The position numbers were made by a program, and so were the translations under genes. Positions 1 to 8,397 of a DNA stretch of 64,000 bases are shown piece after piece (the stretch's first letter is position 1; each line of letters starts with the position of its first letter). Source of the stretch: an uncultured Granulosicoccus sp. (GTDB lineage Bacteria > Pseudomonadota > Gammaproteobacteria > Granulosicoccales > Granulosicoccaceae). The notes under the pieces were generated by a model. That model was not told where the DNA came from and did no database searches. It was given only the letters and a program-made list of their open reading frames with translations. The stretch lies in NCBI GenBank assembly GCA_947492525.1, contig CANLNQ010000035.1:1-64000 (forward strand). Reading direction: 5' to 3'.

Positions 1-4
1 CGAG

Positions 5-75
5 GAACCGTATGACCGAATGGGTCACGTACGGATCTGTGGGGGGCGCGGCTGGAGACAGCCGCTCCTACCCGG
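5..75 (+). ncRNA. 3' end (domains V and VI) of a group II intron
   Basis: Bases 5-37 fold as a group II intron domain V. The outer stem pairs 5-12 with 30-37, a two-base CG bulge (28-29) follows, then a stem of 13-17 with 23-27 and a GAATG loop. Bases 41-73 form a domain VI-like hairpin with CGGCTG pairing to CAGCCG around a GAGA loop and an unpaired A near the 3' side. The triad position reads AAC rather than the common AGC, giving one A-A mismatch. The intron body and any reverse transcriptase lie left of the window. The exact 3' splice site is not fixed (about 75-77). Confidence 0.68.
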
Positions 76-77
76 AA

Positions 78-156
78 CCTGTCATTTGACATTGCTCTCC
101 CGACGCTGACGCTCTGGTCGAACAATGTCAATTGCAGGTGAATGCAACTGTTCGAT
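78..156 (+). repeat. attC-like recombination site 1, interrupted by the group II intron
   Basis: Bases 78-94 pair with 123-138 as the inner arms of an attC hairpin. The 3' outer part, with core box GTTCGAT at 150-156, closely resembles the same part of the site at 1136-1232. The matching 5' outer arm is missing because the intron end occupies its place. The box GTTCGAT is the exact reverse complement of ATCGAAC at 1136-1142, which is what is expected for the two ends of one integron cassette. Confidence 0.62.
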
Positions 157-300
157 TGGAATATGACATCCGCAGCATAATTGAGACCTATAAATGAACG
201 GTGAAAAGAAATTTGGCAAGTTTTTATATCCTGTGCTTAGGTCCAAATTGGTAGTTCCTTAATAGATCTCATTCGATTCCATTTTGAAGAGGGAGTCTGA

Positions 301-1044
301 TTGAAAGCGCTTTTAGAAATAGTGGGGCGACTAATGCCTGTGGTTGCGGGTATGTTGTTGGTCGTATCTGCAATCTATGATTTTGTTTTTCTCCATTTCT
401 TGGGATTATCTTTTATAGATGTGCCGACCAATTTAAATGACCATGCAAGAAGTGCGCTAATTTGGCTCCCATCCGTACTGCCAATAGCTATGCTTTTTTG
501 GATGCAGTATAATATCAGCAAGCGCAGTGTTGATATTTCAGAGGCAGGAGAGACTGAAAAGAAAAAGAGCAATACTTGGTTTTATATTACTATCTTAATG
601 GCGGTAGTTTTAGTACTAATTGGGGATGGTCCAGGTTACATAATAATGGCGGTTTTTTATGTGCTAATGGTTACTCCTTCAATATGGATGAGATTGCTAG
701 GATTAGGTGAGATAAAGTCTGTAGAAGCTAGAGTTGGAGTGTATGTAGTTATTTTATTGTTGATACTTGTCCCGTGCATCGCGTTTTTTCATGCGTCAGA
801 AATGGTTTCTAGCGAGGCTAAATGGAAAGTAGAGGTGAAGTCTACAATAGGATATGAGATTGTTCAGGCCGCTGGGCTTCGCAGATTTAATAATTTTTCG
901 ATACTGGTTGATGTTAGTGGTGGAGTGCAAATATTCGATAATAACGATATAAGTACAGTCGCATTGGCCAATAAAAACGTTAAGGGAGCTCGATACTCTT
1001 GTAGATGGTTGGGGGTATTGTGTAGTGAAACGAACAAGGAGTAG
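301..1044 (+). CDS. Cassette 1: hypothetical multi-pass membrane protein
   Basis: This 247-residue protein has no family I recognise. About five hydrophobic segments (near residues 11-33, 52-69, 92-108, 111-128 and 145-163) suggest an inner-membrane protein. A basic, charged loop lies at about 74-91 and a soluble C-terminal tail of about 80 residues carries three cysteines. The start is TTG at 301, supported by a GAGGGAG Shine-Dalgarno sequence at 289-295. The gene is visibly AT-rich compared with the island to its right. It sits between attC-like sites 1 and 2 in the orientation typical of integron cassettes, so horizontal acquisition is likely. Function unknown. Confidence 0.7.
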   Translation: MKALLEIVGRLMPVVAGMLLVVSAIYDFVFLHFLGLSFIDVPTNLNDHARSALIWLPSVLPIAMLFWMQYNISKRSVDISEAGETEKKKSNTWFYITILMAVVLVLIGDGPGYIIMAVFYVLMVTPSIWMRLLGLGEIKSVEARVGVYVVILLLILVPCIAFFHASEMVSSEAKWKVEVKSTIGYEIVQAAGLRRFNNFSILVDVSGGVQIFDNNDISTVALANKNVKGARYSCRWLGVLCSETNKE

Positions 1045-1135
1045 AGCGTAAAGAGACAAAGCGATACTACCTGCCCATTATTTGTGCTCAATATTTGGTC
1101 TATGGGACGTGTAATTCCTGATATCTTAAATTCAA

Positions 1136-1232
1136 ATCGAACAAAGCATTGCAGCTGTAACTTGACCCTGCCACTCCTGCGCTAACGCTCCGTCGCGTCA
1201 GCATCAAGTTCACCTGAATGCGGCTGTTGGAT
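1136..1232 (+). repeat. attC-like recombination site 2
   Basis: This 97-bp imperfect inverted repeat has the 5' arm at 1136-1165 (starting ATCGAAC) and the 3' arm at 1204-1232 (ending GTTGGAT). The arms pair over most of their length with a few extrahelical bases, and the apex holds a variable 38-base region. GTTGGAT fits the integron R' consensus GTTRRRY. ATCGAAC deviates at one base from RYYYAAC but is exactly complementary to the box at 150-156. Bases 1233-1434 to the right are the leader of the next cassette and hold no gene. Confidence 0.68.
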
Positions 1233-1434
1233 TTGCCCTCGCGCTTCATAAGTAGCGAGAAACATTCGATTTTGACAAAGCCATCTTAACTGCCAAGTTC
1301 ACAAGTTGACCCAAATGAGGCAATGGACTGGAATGTATCGCTAAGTCAGGTTAATGACTCAGAAGCTATACGGAGGTTGAGTTATCTCGACTATGCTCAG
1401 TAGCCGTGGTATTTGTGAGCTGCCCACTTGAGCA

Positions 1435-2454
1435 TTGGATCAGCGGAACATGTATACCGAAATAATTACTCCTGAAGGAAAGCTCGCGATAAGGGAAGAG
1501 ACCGAGCGGCTAATCAAAAAGTACGGTGCTATTCTCGGAATAGCAAACTTGGTAGCGCTGCTTGGGATAGTTTTATATTCATACAGCCAGATCAACTCAT
1601 GGACCAACTCTGCAACTACAAACGCTGAAGTAGAGGTGAAGAAAAGTGCCACCGAAATTGCTGAAAAGGCCACTCAGTTGTACCTAGCACAGTACGACCG
1701 GCAGTCTATGGACATAAATAAGAGATTGGATAGCGCAAGCCAGTCTCTACAGGATCTTTTTTCAAAACGCGGCGCTGTTACAGAACGTATATCAATGGTC
1801 GCCGCCGATACGGAAGAAATGCGAAAAGGAGTAGAGGCGATAAAAGCCAGTCTCCCCGAGCTCCGCGGAGAGACGGATGACCTAAAGCGATTGAGTGGAA
1901 GGGCGAACAGCCAATTGCAGCAAATGATTACTCTTAACCTCGGATTGGAAGCGCAAGCGCGAGAAGTAGAAAAATCAATTCGTATTGCTAACGAGTACGA
2001 CGCCGCGAAACTCGGACGGCAGCTTGGTGCGATACAAGCCTATTCCGAAGAGGCTGAGATAGCTGAAAGTATTAAAAGTAATTCGGTAGAATTAAGCGCT
2101 TTGAGGGATGAAATAACACAACTCGACCGAGCGAAATCGAGAGTTGAAGGTGGACAGTTGTCTGTCCATTACTCAGAAACTCCTAGCATACGTGACACTA
2201 ATAGTTGCGAAGCAGGAGATAAAGGATTTAGAGGATTGAAAAATAAGCGAGTCAATTTTCAAGTTCCATTTAACGAGGCTCCAACAGTACTTGTAGGAAT
2301 TCAGTCATACGACATGAGTGATGACAATGGTGCAATGAGGTTGCAAGTTCGTGCGCATTCGATTGATAGTAGCGGCTTTTCATATAATTTTGTTACATGG
2401 TGCTACACTTCTTTGTATTCTGCCAATGCGACTTGGATTGCTATTGGATCCTAA
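1435..2454 (+). CDS. Cassette 2: membrane-anchored coiled-coil protein with H-type-lectin-like C-terminus
   Basis: The 339-residue product has an N-terminal cytoplasmic segment, one transmembrane helix at about 32-50, a long polar region rich in heptad-like Leu/Ala/Glu/Lys (about 60-235) predicted as coiled coil, and a C-terminal domain from about 243. That domain follows the pattern of H-type lectins: a V-x-F-x-V-x-F strand, APTVLVGIQSYD, a GFSYNFVTW strand, and a closing TWIAIG. Such domains bind N-acetylgalactosamine-type sugars in animal and Dictyostelium proteins, but the ligand here is unknown. The start is TTG at 1435 or ATG at 1450; neither has a strong ribosome site. It is the only gene between attC-like sites 2 and 3. 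Confidence 0.7.
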   Translation: MDQRNMYTEIITPEGKLAIREETERLIKKYGAILGIANLVALLGIVLYSYSQINSWTNSATTNAEVEVKKSATEIAEKATQLYLAQYDRQSMDINKRLDSASQSLQDLFSKRGAVTERISMVAADTEEMRKGVEAIKASLPELRGETDDLKRLSGRANSQLQQMITLNLGLEAQAREVEKSIRIANEYDAAKLGRQLGAIQAYSEEAEIAESIKSNSVELSALRDEITQLDRAKSRVEGGQLSVHYSETPSIRDTNSCEAGDKGFRGLKNKRVNFQVPFNEAPTVLVGIQSYDMSDDNGAMRLQVRAHSIDSSGFSYNFVTWCYTSLYSANATWIAIGS

Positions 2455-2620
2455 GCTGCACGCGGATATATAGATATGAGGAATTGCTAGTTCGGAAACA
2501 AGGTTGAATGCATTAATCATTCATGGATATCTGCGCATACGTGTTACTCGTCGCCGTGAAGGCTGTAGGTGTCTTGACTATGCGGCATCGGGTTTTGGGG
2601 ACAACTATTAAATATGACAA

Positions 2621-2721
2621 ATCCAACAAAACGATGAAGCTGCAATTTGCGGCCGACACGCAACCATGAGTGCCTCAGAACGCGCACCGGCCACAAATTC
2701 ACCTTATCGCGAATGTTCTGC
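2621..2721 (+). repeat. attC-like recombination site 3
   Basis: The 5' arm begins with ATCCAAC (2621-2627), a perfect match to the integron RYYYAAC box and the exact reverse complement of GTTGGAT at 1226-1232 where this cassette starts. The 3' arm at 2695-2721 pairs with it in two blocks around GGCCG/CGGCC-type inner stems. The right box is GTTCTGC, which departs from GTTRRRY, so this end may have drifted. The 101-bp length is normal for attC. Confidence 0.6.
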
Positions 2722-3004
2722 CAGTAAGGCATCTGTTCGTAAAGAGAGTCCTAAAGTGTTCGAGCGACTGGTGAGTTGTGAGTCTGTAAACAGGATGCCA
2801 CGAGTGGGATGATCAGCCAGGATTTAAGCCTTTACCCAATCTGAGTTTGCTCCGCACAAGGTTCTTAAGAAGATCGGTTCGGATCAGATGAGACATAAAT
2901 GTTGTAGTTGGCTTTTTGAGAGAGCGAGAGTATTGTTTCTACCGAAGAAATTTTGAACCGGTTATTTAAACTGTGTCCAAAATATGGGATCAGGGTACGG
3001 GCCA
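2722..3004. other. Gene-free stretch, possibly the start of a truncated third cassette
   Basis: No open reading frame with coding character is seen on either strand. If the site at 2621-2721 is a true attC, this is the 5' end of a third cassette that was cut by the insertion element starting at about 3005. Confidence 0.35.
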
Positions 3005-4953
3005 CCCGAGTTCGACAGCAAACGACGTAAGCTATTGATTGCATTGAAGGTGGCTTGTCAAATTGCCACTACAACAGTGATAACTGGCGCGATTCGGTCG
3101 GTTTGGCGACGCTCAGTGAGTCCAAGAGCGAGCCTTGTTCCTTGGACAAGGTAGAGATGCCGGAGTGGGCTTTGTCGTTGAGCGTGATCTTGTGGCGCTG
3201 TATTCGACGCAGTGATTGCAGGGCACGCTCGGGGGATAATGAGCAATCGGATTGCTTGAGGCGCTGGCGCATCACTCGGTAGATAATCAGGGCAATAAAA
3301 CAGATTGAGGCGTGAGCACGAATACGCTCCGGCAAGCGATGATAAACCGGACCGATTTCCAGTTCGGATTTTAATACGCGGAAGCCGCGTTCAATATCCG
3401 CCAGGGATTTATAACGACTCACGATCTCTGCTGGCGTCAGGTCCTTGGTGTTGCTGACCAGTAACAACTTTCCGTCCATCATTTCCGCACGGCGTCGAGC
3501 TTTTCTATCGATGCTGTAGGCGAACAACTCGCTCTTCAGGTCAACCTTGATAATGCGTGCAAGCTTTGCGTCGACCACCTCGTGATAGAAGCGTGCACGA
3601 GCACCACCGTCCGAGAGCTTTCGACCTCGATAGCGTTTTCCGCCGTCCTGCTCATCAAGCTTGCCGACCCATTGCTCGGCCACATCTTCAAGCTGCTTGA
3701 TCTTCAAGTCTCTTGTCGCTGTGCGCTCGCTGGCAGCGACGGGATCATGAGCCACAATCAACCGCAAGCCCTCCCATTTGGACTCGCCGATGATTTCAGT
3801 CTCAGCTTTCAGGCACTGCTTTGTGTGGAAGGGTGACAGCAGCCCCTCGAAGTCGCTATAACGGCGACCGGGTACAGCGAGGATGAACTCCAGTGGTTCT
3901 CCGCTCGGTGTTTTCAGCGCTTTTAGCTCTGTGAGATTGTCGATCGACAACAAGCCTCGATCGGCCACGGCAATGACCCGCCGAATCGGAAAACGCTGCA
4001 TCACTGTTTCCAGTGTTGTCTTGAGGGTAGAGACCTCAGCAACATTGCCATCGAAGACTTCATGATAAATAGGCAGCCCTTCTGCGGTTTGCACCACACC
4101 CAAGACGAACTGACGTTTAATGCCACCTTCCTTGGAAACACCAAAGTGCCTGACATCGCCTTCCTGTTCGGACTGGCCTTCGGCGCTGATGGTCGTCAGG
4201 TCGTAGAACACAACAGACAGTTCTTGATCGATCAAAGGACGCAGTAGTGATGACACAACCTCGTCAACTTTCTCACGCTCATCCATCAACACATCCATGG
4301 ATCGAAGCAGGTGCTGATAAGCAATTCCGCTACTATCCACACCAGGCAGGCACACTGTCTCCAACCAGCGTAATACGCCCAGCTTTGATTCCGGGTCGCA
4401 CAATCGATTGAAGACCATGACACGCAATAGCGTCTCGACATCGAGTTTACGTTTGGACGAACGGAAAACTTTCGCCAGGCGATCAAATCCCAGCTCGTTC
4501 CATAGCTGCGTTAATGCCCAGACATCGCCAAGCGCACGAGCAGGCTCGAAGCGTATGTCAGGCTTTCCATCAGCATCGGAAGGCGATTGATTATCGGCAG
4601 CGGATTTTCTCCCCGTTGCACGCTCAAGCCCACGAATGAGTGAATCGAAGTTGGCGTCGATTTTCTCCAAGCGGCCCAGGCTTGCAATGGTGCGCTGTTT
4701 GACGCGTCCATTCTCATCGCGATACGACTCTGCCAGCTGCAGATAACGGCGCGGACCTGACTTTGTGAGCTTAACAAACATGCCCACACGTTATCACACC
4801 GAGTATCTCTGTCAATACCAGTGCGAAACAAAAGTAGATCTACCAAAACGTGCCACTACAAGCGATTTTGGAAAAACGACCCTACAACCCGCATTCCTTC
4901 TAGAGAATACCACCAAAATTAGCCGATTTCAGCTCGCAACTGTCGAACCCGGG
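3005..4953. mobile_element. IS1634-family insertion sequence
   Basis: One transposase gene is bounded by inverted repeats CCCGAGTTCGACAG (3005-3018) and CTGTCGAACCCGGG (4940-4953), which match at 13 of 14 positions once one is reverse complemented. The total of about 1.95 kb fits the family. No target duplication is evident, and the right end abuts a truncated IS66 gene. A deletion or recombination after insertion is therefore likely. Confidence 0.8.
3069..4787 (-). CDS. IS1634-family transposase
   Basis: This 572-residue DDE transposase catalyses cut-and-paste movement of the enclosing element. The N-terminus (MFVKLTKSGPRRYLQLAESY, followed by a KQRTIASLGRLEKI segment) is diagnostic of the IS1634 group within the IS4-like transposases. 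The central region has YDLTTISAEG and VIAVADRGLLS, the usual contexts of the first two catalytic aspartates. The C-terminal ADIERGFRVLKSELEIGPVYH segment carries the glutamate. Length is normal for the family and no frameshift is seen, so the enzyme may be active. The start is ATG at 4787; a second in-frame ATG lies two codons on. Confidence 0.9.
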   Translation of the reverse strand: MGMFVKLTKSGPRRYLQLAESYRDENGRVKQRTIASLGRLEKIDANFDSLIRGLERATGRKSAADNQSPSDADGKPDIRFEPARALGDVWALTQLWNELGFDRLAKVFRSSKRKLDVETLLRVMVFNRLCDPESKLGVLRWLETVCLPGVDSSGIAYQHLLRSMDVLMDEREKVDEVVSSLLRPLIDQELSVVFYDLTTISAEGQSEQEGDVRHFGVSKEGGIKRQFVLGVVQTAEGLPIYHEVFDGNVAEVSTLKTTLETVMQRFPIRRVIAVADRGLLSIDNLTELKALKTPSGEPLEFILAVPGRRYSDFEGLLSPFHTKQCLKAETEIIGESKWEGLRLIVAHDPVAASERTATRDLKIKQLEDVAEQWVGKLDEQDGGKRYRGRKLSDGGARARFYHEVVDAKLARIIKVDLKSELFAYSIDRKARRRAEMMDGKLLLVSNTKDLTPAEIVSRYKSLADIERGFRVLKSELEIGPVYHRLPERIRAHASICFIALIIYRVMRQRLKQSDCSLSPERALQSLRRIQRHKITLNDKAHSGISTLSKEQGSLLDSLSVAKPTESRQLSLL

Positions 4954-6233
4954 GGAGCGTGTCGTTGTGACGCATGAGCTCACCGATGAGCAGCGCGAGT
5001 GCGATCACTGCGGCAATCCTCTGGAGCGTATCGGCGAAGAGGTCAGCGAGCAGTTAGGGATCATCCCTCAGAAGCACTACGTGATCCGCTCCGTTCGAGG
5101 TAAATACGCCTGTTCGTGCAAACAGTGCATGAAGACAGCCGTTGCGCCCCGTCAACCCTTGCTTGGTTCTCAGGCCAGCCCGAACCTGTTGGCCAACATC
5201 ATGGTACAGAAATTCCATGATGGGCTTCCTCTGTATCGTCAGGAAAAAATCGCTGCCCGTGCCGGACTGGATCTGCCTCGGACCAAACTGGCGCGCTGGT
5301 TGATCGGCTGCGAAGCGGTACTGCAACCGCTGTACAACCTGATGCAGGACGAGTTCTTCAACTACGACATTGCGCTGAGCGATGACACCACGATCCAGGT
5401 GCTCAAGGAAGACGGACGCGCGCCATCGAGCAAGAGTGCGCTATGGATCCGTCGGGGTGGACCACCGGACAAACCGGTGATTCTGGTCGATTACCGCCGC
5501 TCAAAATCGGGTGAAACCGCCTATGGTCTGCTTGATCAGTTCAAAGGCTACCTGGTGTGCGATGCGGCTACCAACTTCAATAAATCGGTGCAGCGCAACC
5601 AGCTGACGCTGGTGCATTGCAATGACCATGCGCGGCGGCGATTTGCCGAGATACTCAAGACGTTGAAGTCGAAGGAGAAGGCTCGAGGCTGGGCGGCTAG
5701 CAAAGCCATCGACTACTACAAGCAGCTCTACCGCATCGAATCACAAGCAAAGGATCTGGAGCCGCAGAAGCGCCTGACACTACGACAACAGAAGTCGGTG
5801 CCGATCTGGGACGCCTTCATCGACTGGGCGCAGAAAGTCATCGACGGCGGTATCGGGCATTCGCCCAGCCGGCGAGCGTTGAGCTATCTGCTCAACCACA
5901 AGGAGACATTGCAGAACTACTGCAAGGATGGGCGATTGCCGATCTCAAATATCCAGTCAGAACACGTGGCGAAGACCATCGCTCTGGCACGCAAGAATTT
6001 TCTCTTCGCCGATACACCAGCAGGTGCCAGCGCCAGTGCGATGATCTACAGCTTGCTCGAGAGTGCAAAGGTCAACGGGCACAACGTGTATCGCTACATG
6101 GCGGTCATTCTCAGTGAGCTGCCCAACGCGGCATCCCTGGAGCACATCGAATCGCTGCTGCCGTGGAACCTCACCACCGAACAGGTCAACGATCGGTACG
6201 CTGCATTCCCGACGCCCTGACGTCACTGCTTAC
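4954..6233. mobile_element. IS66-family element, 5' truncated
   Basis: Only the 3' part of an IS66 element remains: most of tnpC plus a right end reading CTTAC at 6229-6233, the complement of the GTAAG that begins IS66-type ends. tnpA, tnpB and about 100 codons of tnpC are missing left of 4954, where the IS1634 element begins. Confidence 0.75.
4967..6220 (+). pseudogene. IS66-family transposase TnpC, N-terminally truncated
   Basis: The open frame from GTG 4967 encodes 417 residues, against about 510-540 for complete TnpC. It begins inside the zinc-finger domain (CDHCGNPLERIGEEV, then YACSCKQC) and lacks the upstream leucine-zipper region that the IS66 copy at 62709 keeps. The catalytic residues appear to survive: D139 in SDDTTIQVL, D199 in VCDAATNF and E332 in IQSEHVAKTI. 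In-frame codons continue leftward into the IS1634 terminal repeat, so the start is an artefact of the junction. Without tnpA, tnpB and the left end, the copy should be immobile on its own. Confidence 0.85.
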
Positions 6234-6578
6234 CACAGTCGGGCCTGCGGAAACTATCCTTGCAGTGGATGGGGAGAATGAATCGCTTACGAATGGTGCG
6301 GAAAGGGAAACAGCTGATGGAATAAACAGGGAAACAACACAGGGCAATGCCAAGCGACGTCTAATACTGCTGCAGTGGCTACTTATCCTTTTCGTCATAA
6401 CGTTAAACCCTGCGAAAAAAGTACAGGCTGTATCATGATCTGACGCGCAACGACGTTGATAGTTACCGACCACAAACAAAGACCGCAACAATTCTAATAG
6501 GTTACTAAGCCCACAAAATTCCACTTTTCTTTAATCAATATGTGCCATTAGTAGCCCCCCCCGCACCTCAACAAAAAA
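6234..6578. other. Gene-free spacer between the IS66 remnant and the four-gene operon
   Basis: Short open frames occur here but none shows a recognisable domain, ribosome site or codon pattern like the neighbours. A run of eight C residues lies near 6555-6562. The promoter of the downstream operon may sit in this stretch, but I cannot place it with confidence. Confidence 0.4.
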
Positions 6579-6613
6579 GCCTGTCTTCCAGTCCGGAGAC
6601 GGGTATTTTTTCT
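6579..6613. terminator. Terminator-like hairpin upstream of the oxidoreductase gene
   Basis: An imperfect stem (GCCTGTCTTCC against GGAGACGGGT, with G-T pairs) is preceded by AAAAAA and followed by TTTTTT. It therefore looks like a factor-independent terminator on both strands. It lies only 15 bases before the start codon at 6629, so it could stop read-through from the left or act as a leader attenuator. Confidence 0.5.
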
Positions 6614-6628
6614 ATATGAAGGATCATT

Positions 6629-7753
6629 ATGGAAAACTACGATGTGATCATCGTGGGCGGAGGCGCCGCAGGCCTCATGACCGCACAGAAACTCGCGCAA
6701 ATCGGTCTTCGCATTGCCGTTATCGAAAAGAACAGGGCTCTCGCGTCTGGGCCGTCCACGCGGAATGAAGGCTGGCTGCATCGCGGAACCTACCATGCCT
6801 GCTCGATAGCAAATCGCGCGGCGGCCTATCAAGTGGCTCGGCGCTGCATATACGGCCACAAACAGCTCAAGGCCTATGCACCCGAAGCGATCGAGGACCG
6901 TGGCAAGCGGCCAGTCGTGCTGCTCCGTGACGGCGAGCGCATCGACGAGATCAAGGACCGCTGGGATGATGCTGGCGTAGCCTACCGCCAAATCTCGCAT
7001 AAGAAGGCAAGTAGGCTTATGCCCGATGCGGATATGGGGCGGGCAGCGGGGATCTTCCTTGCCAAGGATGTCTCCATCAACACGCGACTACTCTACCGTA
7101 AACTCGTTGGCACCATTCGCGCTCATGGTGGAGAATTATTGGTGGCACATGACATCATTCGTGCGGAGGGCACCACGTTGGAACTCGTCGACTCCGAAGC
7201 GGTGATGAAGCGGGTCAGTGCAACCCGTATCATCTATGCTACCGGGGCGGGAACTCGATCGCTTTACAAGAAACTGCACGGAGTTGACATCCCGATGCGC
7301 TACTGGAAGAGCCACCTAATCGTGACGCGACGCCTTGCGCCAATGGGAGTATTCTACCTCGACACCAATGAGGCAGCCATGATGCATCATGGCGACATCT
7401 CGGTGATCGGCTTCAACGAGGATGCGGTCCTGTGCGAAAAGCCGAGCTACGATGTGATCCCTGACAGAGCCGAGAACTTGCGTGAAGGCATTCGTCGGAT
7501 CTTCCCGAGCTGGAACGATGCTTCCGCAATGGACATCGCCTGCGTTAAGGTCGATCTGGTGGAGCAGAAAGAAGCGAAACGATCGCTGAATGTAGCGATT
7601 CAGGAGCCCGTTCCAGGACATATTGTTGCGCTTCCGGGGAAACTTACCGAGACTCCCTACCTTACGGATGTCTTAGTCGGAATGATCCACAACACGCTCG
7701 AGGATGTTCTCATCTCCGAACGTCCATGCGACCGCTACGCCCCAGCGATCTGA
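6629..7753 (+). CDS. FAD-dependent oxidoreductase (D-amino-acid/2-hydroxyglutarate oxidase fold)
   Basis: The 374-residue protein begins with a Rossmann FAD-binding fingerprint, VIIVGGGAAGLMTAQKLAQ (about residues 6-24), followed by an acidic ribose-binding position (IEKN). An IIYATGAG segment lies near residue 200. The overall layout matches the DAO superfamily, whose members oxidise amines or hydroxy acids. The substrate cannot be read from the sequence. The start is ATG at 6629, with GAAGGA eight bases upstream. It is the first gene of a compact operon: the next starts 15 bases after its stop. Flanking mobile elements suggest transfer as a unit. Confidence 0.8.
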   Translation: MENYDVIIVGGGAAGLMTAQKLAQIGLRIAVIEKNRALASGPSTRNEGWLHRGTYHACSIANRAAAYQVARRCIYGHKQLKAYAPEAIEDRGKRPVVLLRDGERIDEIKDRWDDAGVAYRQISHKKASRLMPDADMGRAAGIFLAKDVSINTRLLYRKLVGTIRAHGGELLVAHDIIRAEGTTLELVDSEAVMKRVSATRIIYATGAGTRSLYKKLHGVDIPMRYWKSHLIVTRRLAPMGVFYLDTNEAAMMHHGDISVIGFNEDAVLCEKPSYDVIPDRAENLREGIRRIFPSWNDASAMDIACVKVDLVEQKEAKRSLNVAIQEPVPGHIVALPGKLTETPYLTDVLVGMIHNTLEDVLISERPCDRYAPAI

Positions 7754-7767
7754 AGCGGAAGAAAGCA

Positions 7768-8397
7768 ATGCAACATGAACTTCCTGTACTGGACTCACTG
7801 CGGGTCGCTCGAGGGTTGAAGACGATTCGGGAGATCTTTGAGCTTATCGAGCAGGGGAACTCTATCTTCGATCCATTCTCCGTTCTGATTTCGGTTGAAT
7901 CCGAAATCGGTACCGGCAACACCATCCATTCCTGCGTCTCTCTTCTAAGCGGCGATGCGAGCATCCTCCGAATCGGAAATGACAACATCTTTCATCCAAA
8001 CACAGTGCTAGTGGCAGAAGGCGGCGACATCCTGGTCGGATCGCACAACCAGTTTGGCGAAGGCGGCTTCACTGCCAAGGCCAACAAGCCCGGCGCTCGC
8101 ATCACCATCGGTAGCCATGGCCGCTATTTGGGCAATGCTACAGTCTTTGGCACGACGAGCCTCGGTGATGGGTGCCAGATCCTCGGACAGATCACGGTCG
8201 ATAGCTGTTCCCTAACGGGCGGCGGCTGTTGGAAGGATCCGGATCCAGACATGCGCGGCGCGCTACTGAAGGGGCAAGGCAATGCGCGGGACATCAGCCT
8301 GGAAACCGGCCAGGTGATCGCGGGTCAGGGCTGCTTCGCCCAGAAGGACGTCCTCATGCAGAGCCACTTCCATCCGCCGATGGCACCGCAACCATGA
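7768..8397 (+). CDS. Left-handed beta-helix (hexapeptide-repeat-like) protein
   Basis: From ATG 7768 (preceded by GCGGAAG) the product has 209 residues. The middle contains degenerate hexapeptide-like turns (IGNDNIFHPNTVL, VGSHNQFGEGG, ITIGSHGRYLGNATVFG, LGDGCQILGQITVD) typical of a left-handed parallel beta helix, as in acyltransferases and gamma-class carbonic anhydrase relatives. No clear acyltransferase catalytic His or acyl-CoA motif is evident, so an enzymatic role is uncertain. An upstream ATG at 7726 overlaps the previous gene and is less likely. The stop overlaps the next start in a TGA/ATG arrangement, implying translational coupling to the aldo/keto reductase. Confidence 0.7.
   Translation: MQHELPVLDSLRVARGLKTIREIFELIEQGNSIFDPFSVLISVESEIGTGNTIHSCVSLLSGDASILRIGNDNIFHPNTVLVAEGGDILVGSHNQFGEGGFTAKANKPGARITIGSHGRYLGNATVFGTTSLGDGCQILGQITVDSCSLTGGGCWKDPDPDMRGALLKGQGNARDISLETGQVIAGQGCFAQKDVLMQSHFHPPMAPQP

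Noticed and set aside
3055-4977. Plus-strand frames across the IS1634 transposase
   Set aside because: They are antisense shadows of a well-supported minus-strand gene.
6163-6524. Open frames on both strands after the IS66 remnant
   Set aside because: They begin inside tnpC or its terminal repeat and show no family resemblance or translation signals.
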